Shown here piece after piece: positions 23,112 to 35,650 of a stretch of DNA of 64,000 bases. This DNA is from Cladochytrium replicatum. Taxonomy: Eukaryota > Chytridiomycota > Chytridiomycetes > Cladochytriales > Cladochytriaceae. The DNA is taken from contig JAHLKD010000039.1 of the NCBI GenBank assembly GCA_025526935.1, positions 340,167 through 404,166 of the forward strand. The letters are read 5' to 3'. Each line of letters opens with the position of its first letter. Within the stretch, counting starts at the first letter, position 1. The translations under genes were made by a program, and so were the position numbers. The notes under the pieces were generated by a model, which was given only the letters and a program-made list of their open reading frames with translations, made no database searches and was not told the DNA's origin.

Positions 23112-23846
23112 ATGTCAAAGACTGTTCGCCTCACCTCCTCAGATGGTCAGGACTTCAACGTCGTTAGCGAAATCGCTAACCAGTCCGTGCTCATCAAGAA
23201 CATGTTGGAGGACATCGGCGACAACGCTGACGACAACCCAATTCCCCTACCGAATGTCTCCGCTTCTATCCTCCAGAAAGGTAGCGATGATCGGTCATTC
23301 CATAATTTTCTGTTTTATTCCAATCTGACTTATCGTTGGTAGTGATCGACTATGCCACCTACCACAAGGACGACCCTCCGATGCCCGCAGATGAGGACTC
23401 CAAACCAAAGAGCTCGGACGACATTGAGGATTGGGATAGGGAATTTATGAATGTGGACCAGGGTACCCTTTTCGAGCTGATCTTGGCTGCGAACTACCTT
23501 GACATGAAGGCTTTGCTTGACTTGGGTATGCATTTGGAATCGATTTGAGAGTGATTTTTGGGCTGTGTGAGGAATGTCTGTGCCGTGGAGAACCCAGTCA
23601 TCGAAGGTTTTCATTGTTCTCTGGCTAAACTATCGTTTCAAGGCTGCAAGACTGTCGCTAACATGATCAAGGGCAAAACTGTGGAGGAAATTCGCAAGAT
23701 TTTCAACATTGTCAACGATTTCACACCTGAGGAGGAGGAGCAGGTTAGAGGTTCCTTACTTATTTGCCTTATGGTTGGCCAACAAATGGCTTTCTCTCTC
23801 CTCTCTCCAGATCCGCAAGGAGAACGAGTGGTGCGAGGATCGCTAA
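23112..23846 (+). CDS. SKP1: SKP1, adaptor subunit of SCF ubiquitin ligases
   Basis: Four exons: 23112-23280, 23343-23525, 23643-23743, 23811-23846; 162 residues, the usual SKP1 length. SKP1 links F-box proteins to cullin-1 in SCF E3 ligases. The BTB-like N-terminal half ([37 protein letters not shown]) binds cullin. The C-terminal F-box-binding part ([19 protein letters not shown], then [36 protein letters not shown]) is complete and ends WCEDR. Splice phases are 1, 1 and 0; the second intron (117 nt) is longer than its neighbours. The gene is convergent with NCA2. It appears fully functional. Confidence 0.97.
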
Positions 23847-24056
23847 TTGTTTGTGCTGCAAGGAAGTGGTGCGGAATCATGGATGCTCGACGGGAAATCA
23901 TGTCTCCATGTATATCGAGCGGATACCCGCGGATCTTGCAATTGCAATACATATCTCTCCCCCATCTTAACGCCGCACGAAACAGATGGTTGTTTACGAC
24001 GGTTTTCAAACATTGCGATTCACGAAAGTCATGTTACAGAAAGCCTTTGTTTTTAA

Positions 24057-26167
24057 TCATCTGGCAAGAGAGTGCCACAACATCCCGTAGCTGTTCCACA
24101 TTCTTCTCACAACACCAACTTTGTAAACATAACCTTCAAGCTCCTTCCGTGCTTCAAAAACGTGCTCCAACTCTCTGATGTCATCGGCAAACATCCGCTC
24201 GCTCTCCAGCCTGTCTGCTAGCGAATAACCCCCCTGTCTACGGAAAGCTGCACGGGCATGAATTCTCAGAGTGTTCGTCTCAGCGAGGAGAAGGCCGGTG
24301 GTGACTGAGGTTGGCCAGGTATGGTAAATTTGTGCGTTATTGAGCAACCTGTCCACTTCTCTGAAAGCGAGCAAATTAAACAAATCCAAACTATGCAGAA
24401 GTTTATCACTGAATACCTCAAGCTGCGCCGAAGTACTTCCACTTCGCCCGCAACTACCAATCCCCATCGCCGAGCGAACGCGCTCTTCCACGCTGTGTAC
24501 GTGCCCCACAAGAGAAAGCTGGCAGGAAGCAGCGCCAACATACCGAAGTTGAGTTCGTTTGCCCGCAAGAGACGGTCCAACGCCGACATGGCCAGCTCCC
24601 CATCCAGTTTTGCCTTTTGGACTTGAATAAGAAGGGAGCGGAGCAAGTCACCTTTTGCAAGAGATGTCAACGGCTTTCGCAAGTGTGATTCATACGCGGA
24701 AAGAACAACGCTGATATCTCCTTTGGATGCCATGTCCTGTATCTTGTCTAGTTCAGTTGGTGATGAGACTCCAGCGTCGCGGGCAAAGGAGACCACCATC
24801 CTCTCGAGTGACTTACAAAGCGATAGCGTATCAATTCAATATACAATCTGCACAAATAACACATACCTCCAAATCTGATTTCACACTTTCCGCACCCAAG
24901 AGAGCCAACTTTGTTTCGCGATGACGCACTGTCTCCCACATAGAGCTCAGGGGCTCCACGACCCAGTCTCTTGCAAAATTGATCAATGTTTGCTGGGCTT
25001 CGTCCAGCCATATTTGGATCGAGTTTGCTCTGTGCTTCACCATCAAGCCAGTTTTGTACATAAAAAGTCCAGCAAGAAGCGCCGTCACGCCGTGCGTAGC
25101 TAGAAACGATGTCGGGAGCAAATACGCTTTCACGGTATCTCGCAGCTCGCCGGGTAGTGCCACAATCCGTTCTTGAACAGCAATCAATCTTTCGCGCAGC
25201 TCGGAATATGTCGCAAAGGGAGATTTCTCGCTTTCCAATGCTAAGGGAACAAAAGAGTAAGAAGGAGGCTTTCATGTACACTGCTTTGCTTACAAATGGA
25301 AAACGTCTCAATGCCGGTCATCAGGGCTACACTTTCCAGGCGATGAGATCGACATGCCGCAAGAAATTCGGAAACCCTCTCGACAATCAACTCAAGCTTC
25401 CTAAGTTCGCCTTCCAAGTACTCCGGACCAATCTCCCTCCAGCTTTCACAAATATCGTCCGATTTCCAGCACTCCTGAACGAGCATGCCGAGACACCCAG
25501 CTTCAAAGGCTCTGACATTTTCAAGCATGGTCTTCTTCAGCTGCAGCCCGTGCCGAAGCGACTCGTAAACTGTAGTTGGTGGAGACAGAATGACAGAGGT
25601 TGAGCGCATGAGTAGTAGTGGAGTTGTTCCAAGCGATTTAAGTTTGAAAGAGTTCAGAACACCAGGTAGGGCAGCCCAGGCTCTCTGTGCGGCACGCAGT
25701 AGGCGAGCTGACAGATTCGAATTTTCTTCCGTCACTGTTACTTCTCCGCCTTTTTGGAGAAGGTCAGAGAGAATACTATAAAGTCGAATTGGAATCGAAT
25801 TGATAGCATAGTAAATGGTGCTCCCAAGATCCGATTCGGTTTGTGCTAATCGAACAATGTCCTTTGGAAGATCAGCTGAATGTACCAACAGGATGTTCGC
25901 CAAGTGCATGCTTAGGGCAATAGTGGCTCGGGATAACAGCAGGAATTCAACTTCATCGCAATTGTCCGTCTTTGAGTCTCGAAAGGATGCGTCGGTTAAG
26001 ACTCGGTGGATTTCTGCATGCGATGGCAGCTTATCTTCGGTACTGCTCCTTTGCTCGCGTGAATGGATGGATGCAAGAGAGCGCCGTGTACTCTTCAGCT
26101 TGTGTGAAGTGACTCCCAGTTCCACATTAACTGTGAGCTGTGCAAACCGATCAGCTACAAAACCCAT
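24057..26167 (-). CDS. NCA2: NCA2-like mitochondrial membrane protein
   Basis: Four minus-strand exons: 26167-25294, 25240-24867, 24811-24417, 24360-24057; about 648 residues. NCA2 family proteins are mitochondrial membrane proteins; yeast Nca2 influences expression of the ATP synthase subunit 6/8 transcripts. The family signature is clear in the C-terminal half: [68 protein letters not shown], then a hydrophobic stretch. A second membrane segment lies near [18 protein letters not shown]. The open frame continues upstream of ATG 26167 into a TTTTTTTCCAG acceptor-like sequence (about 26187), so a 5' exon is possible. The N-terminal third is diverged. Confidence 0.85.
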
Positions 26168-26291
26168 TTGGAACGAAGCCACTGGAAAAAAAGTAGCCGC
26201 TATGGACCGATTGACTGATCAGCTCACTATTGTTATTTACTCTCGGTCTTTCATGGCTTGTTAATAAATATTCTGGTTTATTGGTATCAAT

Positions 26292-29200
26292 TCAAAACAT
26301 TGATTTTTCCCTGAAAAGCAACCTGCGCGGGTTCTTTTCGTTCCCCAATGTAACAAACTCGTCTGCAACAAATTGTTTGACTGTTTGTCGACCGACCTTC
26401 GCAGTCAATTCCAACTCGTCCCCACCTTCAGAGCATAAACTCATTCTTCGACTGCTTCCACGTGCTTTTCGAGTCGAGAGAGGAGATGCTAACACAGATG
26501 GCTGAAGAGTCTGATCAAGCATTGCTGCACCAAGGTCCCCCCAATCAATCTTACGAAATGCTCCGCCGGACCGCTGTCCACTATCAGTTCCCGCCTTGGT
26601 TACGCGCCATAGTCCGCCCGGACTTCGGTGGAACTCTGCGCCATCCGTGAATTTGTCTACTCTCGGTCTTTGCGAACTTTCTCCTCTTCTTCGAATCGAC
26701 TCCCTCAGTTGAAATTTGCGCGAAGAGCACTGAGGCGTGCGACTTTGTTCTCTAGTCCATCTTTTTGGTGTAACACAATTGTTGGGAGATCGATCCCCAA
26801 GGTTGGCCTCAAAGTCTGGAGGGCCCTCTCGTGGGGTTCCGAGTGGCTGTCTTTCGATATTCCTGTGAACGTAGTAGGCTCTTCTGGGTGTTGCCGTGAC
26901 GTTTGTCGATAACAACTCAACAATATTTTCTTTAACCTGCTGCACTTGATTTCTTCGAGCCTGTCGAGGAGAAACATAGTTGGAACCAAAGGTGGGCTTC
27001 TGCTGCAAAAAAGTATTTGATCTTGGATGATTCGCTCTGTTGGTGAGGTTTTGTGAAGAGGTTCGAATTTTGCTTTTTGGACTTCTGGTAGCCACAACAA
27101 CATCCGAAACCGTTCGTTTGAATCCCCGGGAAGCAGGGTTGGCCAAATCCTTCAAATTTTGCTTTTGGTCAGTGCCCCTTTTCAGATCCGCTTTGATAGA
27201 GCTGAAACTTGATCCTTTCTGAGCCAACATTTTTCCTTCATTCCTGACAGTCCATCCGTGCAGAGTCTTCATCCTTTTCAATTGATCTGCAAGTCGAGAT
27301 TGCATAGATCTTTTGGTGATATTTTGCTGGGTATCGCAGTGTGTATCACTGCTTGTCTTTATATCGATTTGAGCAGTGTCGTCATGAATCTCGGTCCTCT
27401 GTTCTGACTCAACGCGAAGTCGTTTCCTCTCTCTGATGTCGTTCTCAAGTTCGGGTTTTGAAGAGCGACCTTTCACATTCATCATCTTCTTTGACAATTG
27501 TGGCATAGGTTGTGAGACTTCTCTGAATGAACCCAAGGTAGCTCTGGGGCTACCAATTGTAGTGTTCTTGTGCATATCAAAACCACCTTTGGCCAGCAGT
27601 GTAGGAACGAAGTTTGATAATGGTGATCCAAAACTGTTGATCATATTAGCTCGGTTCACCGAACGAAAACGTAAGCGACTTACAATGGCACAACGACAAG
27701 CTCCGCAAACTGGGCAAATGAATTTCCATCGGCGCTAATTGACATCTTGTCTATCTCCGGATTTTTTTGGTCCAACAATTGCACTGAACTGAGGGACTCC
27801 AGTAGACACATCGACTCTACAATCTCTGCACATCGGTCTTCCAAAAACCGAATCGGATCATGGGTTTTGTGTCCAAAACCAATCTTTTCGTTGTCATCTG
27901 TGACACATTTTCTTTTTCTCGATCGTCCAAGCAGATCTGCGAAACTCTTCCCAGACTTCCCCAACGCATTCAGTCGTTTTTTTGACGCTTCCGTTGTCGC
28001 ATGCTCGGCAATTGTTCGTCGAGTAAGCGTTTCAGGAATTGGAGGAACTTTGGCACGCTCAACAACATGCAGGCGTAGGCATTCCAGCGTGATAACGAGC
28101 TGTAACCTCAGCCTATCAAAATGCGTCGTCAGTGAACATCAACGCCTTCGTCATGTGGTATTACTCTGTGATTTTCAACTTATTCACAGCGTTTGTGATT
28201 CCATCATTCGTGGTGATATCCATCCAGTGCTGCTCGCGCCATCCGCATATTAGTTCCAAATCTTGAGATTCCATCTGTTGAGCCGGTTCCACTTGGCTGA
28301 CTAATGGATCTTCAGCAGCTTGCGCACACATTGTCTTCAACATTATGCTAAAATTTCGATACTTCTGATCGAGCCTGACGAGCGGAACCATCAAATGATG
28401 AACGATAAAGTCGATTGCCTGGGAGCGCAACATCCAATATGAGTGCAAGCAAATAGGACGCGAAGATTATCGTACCTCGCTATTTCGAGAGTTGTTTATG
28501 TCTGGATCAGAGTTGAGGTGTCCTGCGGAAGCAGAACGGAGATTCATGTAAAGATCTGGGAATGCTTCACTAATAAGTTCGGTCAACGTCTTAAAAGCAG
28601 CGAGGGGATAAGAAATTGAAACCACGTTGCGTTGCAGTACTTGTAAATACCTTATCACTAAAGACTACTTCCCGGCACTGCAAGCGGAACTCTTCAAGCA
28701 CTTCGTAAGCGCTGCGTACAAGATGAACTTTCGGATTAGGGCGAAAATTCTCAACATTCACATCCCCAGAAACTGTGTCTTTCATTTCTTGAAGCTTTTG
28801 CGAGCCCGTATGCTTCTCATCGAAAGTTGAGCGATGTTGCACCGTATGCGCTTCCCATTCAAAGTCAAATACACCCAAGGTGTATGTGAACAGGTCTTTC
28901 GTGTTTATTTGCGAGGACGAGAAATCCGACTTCCGTTCATAGGCATCGAAAAACTCGGTAATCGACTCAGGAAGGTCGTTATTATTCCAAGACGCTTTTG
29001 AATCAGCGAAATGGTCTGCACCGGGCTCTCCAATGAGCGAAATTACGGCTTGTTCTGCATCGCTTTTAACACAGATAACATAAGCCGATCTAAATCCCGT
29101 GTGGTAGAGTAATGCAAGCACGGAGTTGTTGTTGCTGGTTTCCGAATTGTATCCAACACGAGCCAGCAACGCATTCTTTCCTCCTTCAAGTTGTTCTAGA

Positions 29201-30928
29201 AGCCTCCCGAATTGTCCCACACTGATCTCGTCCGATACAGGGAAGCACAGGAAATTCTGCCGCAAGAATGTCGCAGAAGTGTCACCATCATTTAAATCGT
29301 TCGATTCGTCATCTCCTTCAGCCATGTGATTAGAGCACAATGAATTTCGATCGATTATCATGTCCCTTGAGATGTGATCATCCACCAAGGAACCAAGAAT
29401 TGTAATGATCAGAGGCATGGACTTCTCTTTCAATGGCATCTCGGACTCTCTTTCGAAGCTCGAAGTGGCTATGGGCACCTCCCTTCGCACACGGTCCCAA
29501 TTACCAAGATTCAGTTATGTTTCAATCTAAAGACCGCCTTTCTTACTTACAGTCGCAAAGGCTTCAAAAAGACTTCGACTTGCACGAGAATGAATTTTAA
29601 AACATGCTGGTCGCTATTCTACAAAACATACCGCGTTCCGATGTCTCGAAGACGATTTCGGCATTGGCAAGAGAATTCTTCGAATCACTTCTCCGAAAGT
29701 CCGTGTGAAAGGTGGTCATTGACCAAACTGTTTCATTCCCTGCAGAGTTCTCTGGAGAAATTCTGAGTAGATCCTTGCAATCTTTGGGATCCGCAAACTG
29801 AAATCGAAGGGGTGCTAAACTGATCTTCAGTGGAATGATTGCTCCATTCAAGTTATTCACAAAGGATTGGGGAAGAAATGTTCCAGCGTAAACTTTGAGG
29901 ATGCAGAAGAGCCAATGATGTATCGTTGCTGATTCGAAACTGAAAGCAGGACCCTGTTCAGAGATAAGTTGAATATCAAGATAAATGAGACGTTAGAACC
30001 TTATCTGAAACAGCGAACCAGCTTAACGACGTCCGAGTGTCAAGAAACCCATCTAGCAAGCCCCGCCCCAGCAGTCGGTCCCGCAAGCGAAGTAGGAGCA
30101 CGCTGTGTTTCTGTGGATTTGCATCGAATGCTGATGAAACTAATTGAGCACCATCAAATCGAGCAAGGTCGTGAAATGAGCCAGGTGCCCGGCCGAAGAG
30201 GAATACATGGTTCCTAATTCTCACAGGATAGCGGTGCCGAGTTCTTATATCATCCCTGGGTCTACTTGCCGTCATCCCTGCACCAAACGAAGAGTTTACG
30301 GCGCGCATTCGCTGGCGACCAGGGGAACTTCTGCGGGCTCTGGGAACTTCCAAGAGCCATTTGAAATCAGCAAGTGACTTTCTCAGCACCATGGCATATG
30401 CGTCGAGAGGACTGGGTGCGGAAGATGAGTTGATGTTAGGATCTTTAGGGGCCAAACCAGATAGCGATTCGACTGCCGAAAGTGAAGCATGCTGGACTAA
30501 TGAGAAGAAGTCACTGTAAGACGAGGAAGAAAACTCCTTTCCGTGGCAGGAATGAAGAGGCAAACTTGTTTCTGTTACAGTTGTGCGGTTGAAAATCTGG
30601 TAGGTAATTGATGAGATAATGGTTAAGGAAATTCCGAGAAAGAAAGTTGAGCAGCAGTAATGAGTAACTAATAAGGATATCTCCATGTTACTCTGCTGTC
30701 CACGAACAAATAGAAGTAGAGGATCGTTCGTAGCGCACACGTTGTGGTCGTATCAACAAAACGTGATGCATGGTCCACTGCATCGTCGTTGGTTAATACC
30801 GCAAGTGTTGGAATGGCATCGGCGATGTCGATTAGAAATATTACATTTGGAGGAGGCCGCGTTGCCGTTGCTGGGGAACTGAGCAAGGATTTGGCTGGGT
30901 GTTGGTAATTGAAGTTGTCCTTCGCCAT
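26292..30928 (-). CDS. Treslin/TICRR-Sld3-like replication initiation protein
   Basis: Nine minus-strand exons: 30928-30681, 30603-30000, 29953-29632, 29578-29551 (28-nt microexon), 29482-28651, 28589-28476, 28418-28165, 28112-27684, 27633-26292; 1390 residues. The N-terminus has a vWA-like start (NVIFLIDIADA) and VTWSYQIFN, aligning with the Treslin start pattern (VHWAFKFFD), then HVFLFGRAPGSFHDLARF and TSLSWFAVSDK. A helical middle (TLTELISEAFPDLY, AIDFIVHHLMVPLV, LRLQLVITLECLRL) resembles the Cdc45-binding Sld3-Treslin domain. The basic, disordered C-terminus has several CDK-type S/T-P-x-K/R motifs (RSPKSK, SPRQAR, TPRR, TPKR), as in proteins that bind TopBP1/Dpb11 when phosphorylated. Sequence similarity is low, so the family call is an inference from layout. 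Eight joins keep frame; the first intron is AT-AC. Confidence 0.5.
30604..30680 (-). other. U12-type (minor spliceosome) AT-AC intron
   Basis: This is the first intron of the Treslin-like gene, 77 nt, phase 2. On the minus strand it begins ATATCCTTAT (30680 down), matching the U12 5' splice site, and contains TTCCTTAAC (30630-30622), an exact U12 branch site about 19 nt before the terminal AC at 30604. No GT-AG intron restores a sensible join here: the only one in phase drops the conserved VTW residues. Splicing AT-AC gives VTW-SYQIFN, which fits the family. Confidence 0.8.
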
Positions 30929-31434
30929 ATTATGCCCAAAAAAGGAAAGTTTCCGTAAGGTCACCAAATGGACTGACCGTATTTCAGAACTATTTCCGAT
31001 TCTTGATTTAAGAGCTGGTATCTCACCAGTGTTCGTCAGTTGAAACAGATAGAAAGTTTGCAGAATAGTTTATTCTATGCTTTATGTAACAACAATAATA
31101 CGTCACTGCCACTCCGCTCACGTGACAAATTCGCCGGCCCAACAAACGAAACCAACCAAACAGCTCGCAAAACGTTTTGAGGTCGGCTCAACTGTGTAGG
31201 CACACCTGGCCCTGCATCTCGCTCGCAATCGAAACCTCGATTGGTTTGCGCTGAAGAAGGACTAGCTGCTGTTGCCTCGCTCGATCAAACTGGTGGGTTA
31301 ATTGGTAGAGCAAGCAAATAGCAAAAAGGAGCTCGTTCTTATATGTGCATGTTTTTGTCCATGTCGTAGGTTGAAGGACAGTTCTTGCCTCAATTCCTCT
31401 TCGGTCTTCATTTCCGCACACTGTCTCAGTGGAA
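30929..31434. promoter_or_regulatory. Divergent promoter region between Treslin-like and cyclin genes
   Basis: About 0.5 kb separates the two start codons. It should hold both promoters. No defined element is recognised. Confidence 0.4.
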
Positions 31435-33842
31435 ATGAGCTCAACAGATTACATCGACCATGCTGGTTTTGCTCCTTCTGAAGGCACAGAGCAGATGAAG
31501 GACGTAAGGAACAGTCCGGCTACAGCAGCGTTAGAATCTTCTCATCCGGATTTGGGTCAGAAGCATCCATTGGTACCCATCAATGACAAACCAAACATTA
31601 TAAAGAAGGACTCTCCGACTTCCATGAAAGTTCCACAAAAAATCATCCTACCGTCTCCTTCTCAGTCTCGAAAGCGTCCGCGCTCTGAAACTCCATCCGA
31701 AATCATGCAATCATTGGAGCAACGCTTGAAAAAGTTCAAGACGTTATCCTCCTCCGATGCTGACCAATGGATTTTTTCGACCGAGGAACTTTTATTCACT
31801 CCATCGTTTGTTCATCTGGGCAAGAAGTATTATGATGAAGTGTTTGAACGTGCACGTGGATGCGATTTTATGAGGAAGTGTGCTAGAGATCTCGGCCTGT
31901 AAGTGAACTGATATAGCTAAAGTTATTTCAAGTTCTTACCAAATCCCTATCTCTCATACAACAGCCCAACTGAGACCTTGTGCATGGCAAAAATGTTGTT
32001 CCATCGTTTCTATATGCGAAAGCCGATGACTCAGACAAAAGATTATATTTATTGGCATATTGCGGCGACATCGTTATTCATTGCCGTTAAAAGTAACGAT
32101 ACCTACCGCAAGCTGGATGCAATTATCCCTGTGGTTATTAAGTACTCCTCCAAGAAGGAAAATGTCACGCCGAGGGATAAGGTGGACAAAAGTCTCTCCA
32201 ACTGATTGTGCAATCTAACATTGGTCTTTCTCAGGAGTGGATAGTGTGGAAGGACATTATTCTCTCAACGGAAGATGTTATTTTGATGAGTGTATGTTTT
32301 GATCTGACAATGGAGTTTCCACACGCGTATGCAGTGGATCTTGTTTGGCAATACTCGGAGATAGTTCCTGCATCTGGTATTGTCTGACTCACTTCCTTTA
32401 TTCTGCTGGTTCTCACCGAACACGGCTGTGCATCGGTAGTGCTAGACAAACTCGCAATTCAAGCGTATCATTACTCGACTGACTGGTTTGTATCAACCTT
32501 TCCTTTGCATATCGGCTGCCTGATAATCTCCAAATACACAGCTTGAACTCGATGCTTTGTCTTAAGCTCCCACCACACCTTCTGGCATACGTGGCGGTAT
32601 TCATGGCTTGCCAATCAGTTGGAACCCAGCTCGTTGACCCTATCAATAACCAACCATTTTGGACTGTTGCAAATTTCAGGGAGAGATTTCTCAAGGGTAA
32701 TCAATCGAAACAATGTCTATTGAGATCAAGGTTAATGGATGAATGTAACAGATTCGGAGAAACATGTGACAGCTCTTTCAAAAATATCCGCCGTTAGCTC
32801 GCTTCTCCGAAAGTCCCTTGAGCACCGCCTTTGCGAGCCATTCGACGACCCTACCGCGATTAATCAGGTGAGATATCGATTTTCTTAGTAAACGTTTCTG
32901 ATGGATGCCTTGTTCCAGCCATATCAACGAAGGATCTTCGTTCAATCTACCGAGAAGGCTGCTACTCACAGTGTTCAGCCCATTTTCCAGCACCGTGCTA
33001 GCCTACTAAACACACCATCACCAACCAGCCCCGCGAAGTCGCCAGGGAAACAGCACTCTCCTGCGCGGACCAGCGAAGATATGTCTTCAGCCACTCCAAT
33101 TTCCCAAGCCAGTCCACAATCAGTTGTCACAACAACCTCTTCACGCGAGAGTTCTAAGCCGCAACCGGCTTCTAATGAAGGAACCATTTTGGAACCGGGC
33201 CCCGGTGACTCAATCTCACGCCCTCCACAGTCAGAATCAAACGGAGATGCCCGGAAAGCGAGAAACACAGATAGAAATGTTGCACAGGAGTCGCAGAAGG
33301 CCGTTCCATGGAAACGGTCTGGTCACGCAAACTCTAATCACAGAGATCGGCCAAAGAGCAATGGACCTTCTCACTCCGCTGGGCAGATATCCGCTTTTGG
33401 ATCCGTTCATCCATCTGGCGATGCACCTCGACATACTAATCACCAAAATAATCCGATATGCGCACCAATGATTGGTCGTATGCAACGCCCAACTTTTGTA
33501 CCGGCGCCGAACGTTCAGTTTCAAGCTTCCCATTCATATGCAAACATGATGCCTCTGCTTCCACATCACGATATGCACGGAATGGGATTTTACCCCCACT
33601 CTTCACACATGCCTCCTCAGCACATGCCATACTCCGCCCATCCCCCACCGCCACCCCCTGGACCTCCTCCTCCGATGCCCCCACCACCACCGCTGACAGA
33701 CGATGAAGCAGACATAAATGTATATTGGCATCAACAGGGTGAGGCTCAATTTTTTGATGGCACAATACCGACTCAAAATCATCAGCAAGTGCTTCCTGGT
33801 TCAATTGGAATGTGGAGTGGTGGTCCAGGGTGGAAAGTGTGA
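31435..33842 (+). CDS. Cyclin K/T-like transcriptional cyclin
   Basis: Seven exons: 31435-31898, 31965-32181, 32235-32376, 32440-32485, 32542-32696, 32752-32867, 32919-33842; 687 residues. These cyclins pair with CDK9/CDK12-type kinases to phosphorylate the RNA polymerase II C-terminal domain. The first cyclin box starts WIFSTEELLFTPSFVHLGKK and includes MAKMLFHRFYMRKPM, YIYWHIAATSLFIAVKSND and ILSTEDVILMSVCFDLTMEF, matching cyclin K in order and spacing. The second box contains LPPHLLAYVAVFMACQSVG. A basic stretch (SRKRPRSETPS) precedes the fold, and the tail is disordered and Pro-rich (PPPPPPGPPPPMPPPPP), also typical of cyclin K. It could be the BUR2/CTK2-type subunit; K versus T cannot be settled by eye. 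All joins keep frame. Confidence 0.85.
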
Positions 33843-33981
33843 CAGGTCTCAACCGTGAATTCATTATTGATCATCAAGTGGTTTTTGTGGGATGTGTAGT
33901 GTTGGATCCTACAATTTAGTTGTGAATTCTCTAAATGTACTTCACTAATAAATTCTGTGCAGCCAACTTTTATTGCCATTT

Positions 33982-35650
33982 ATGGACTTCGTTGGTGCAA
34001 CCGCACCGTTTCCTTCCGTTGAATTACAAGCTGCCTTGGTACTTCCATATTCAACAGCACTATCATCACTAATGTTCGGTTAACAGGCAGTTGTTCTGAA
34101 TTCTCAGAAACCGTCGGGGATTAGCACAATCGGCAAGTTGACTCCCTTTGTGTCACGTCCCAGCTTCAGACCAATAGATATTATCACATGTGAAACAGAT
34201 TATGCCATCCATCTCTGCAAGGTTCTCGGCAGTCAAACATCTGTGACGGAAACAGGTGACGTCCAGTCGAGATCCGCAATTGGAAACCAAACCGTTGCGG
34301 CGAGGCAGATCGGTGGTCAAATCGATCAATCGCTTTCTCAGCCATCGATATGCACAAGGGTAGCTCCAGATGAGCTCCAAAAATTCAACATTCCACAAGA
34401 GTCAAGGAAACGAATCATTAGTATGTACTTCAGAACTATACGTTTCCTTCCCTGTACTATACTGATCTTCCGCCAAATAGCTTTTGATAACCAGGAATTA
34501 TTTGATCGTCAACCTCTCCGCGCTGCCAGATTGTTCCGGCATGTTTCCATTCTCTTCGCTCCAGCTACCAACGGATTGGAACCACATGTTCTACCTGGTA
34601 TTCATGAGTAAATAATTATATGTGTGCGACTTATGTTGGTTCAGGCGTCACATTGTTGGAGCGAGCCGAGAGATTTCTTAACTATTCTGTTGATCGCATT
34701 CGTTGCCTTACCAGCGAAAGTGGGTGGTTCTGTGATTGCGCGGCAGTGCATCATGGAGAGTGCCACATTCTTGAAGCCTCTGAGTTCGCCAAGATCGCGA
34801 TGTTTCTAGCCGATCGACTGAATGGTAATTGTGATGCTGTTTCACTTCGTTTGCTTGACTCCACAAATTCCCTGATATATTCAAAGATGCTCTTGAACAT
34901 ATGTCAGCAGAGGATGACCGAAAGTGTCTCGTCATGTTTGTGGATCTTATTTTTGCCATAGTCGATGCAGTAATTTCAGGAGAAGTTTATTCAGCGAGCC
35001 GAACAGACCATGGATGCGTCGCTAAATATGAAATCGGAGCAAGTTCTGCATGTGCACCAAACTGTCCCCAGGAGGTTCGACTCAAAGTCCTGGCAATTGC
35101 ACTCACAATAGGAAAGAATCCGTTATGTGTTGGTGTTGCTCTGATTGTGCTGACGGCGTGCCTATGCAAATGGCTTGACGAGCATGTGGAACACTTGTGT
35201 GTAATGGAAAATATAAACACAAATGGTAAGCAAAGATAAAGAGTTGAAAATCACACTCATTTCTACTGAAAAATACATAGAGTTTGAGAGTTGTCACGTT
35301 TTCCACCTTTTAATTGGGTCAGTAACACAACTGCTTGACAATTCAACAGCAACATATATAAGCAAAGACATAAAAGGTAAATAGTGACTGTTGTTGAGAT
35401 AAACTTCACTTATGATCTTCTTTGATCAGAAATGGTCCAGGAATTATGTAATGCATTGGTATCAGCATCATACATTCTTGGAGGGAATTTCTCGCAGTTA
35501 ATTTTAGGAGTGGCAGTAAAGCTAGACAGATGGTTTCAGTCTTTGAGTAGAGAGCCCTCTGGAAACACAAATCTGAACAGCATTATTTGTGGTCGTTTGA
35601 GCTATCGATTGGAATCAAAGTCAAAACACGTATCTGAAAGGAATTTATAA
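33982..35650 (+). CDS. Unrecognised helical protein, seven exons
   Basis: Exons 33982-34038, 34087-34420, 34481-34597, 34645-34824, 34887-35225, 35281-35376, 35430-35650; 447 residues. All six introns have GT-AG ends and keep frame, which is strong evidence for a real gene. I recognise no domain. It is rich in predicted helices with a Cys-containing middle (CDCAAVHHGECH and SACAPNCPQEV) and hydrophobic stretches (LCVGVALIVLTACLC) that may be buried helices rather than membrane segments. A HEAT-like or all-helical scaffold is possible. Start ATG 33982 is the first in frame. Confidence 0.65.
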
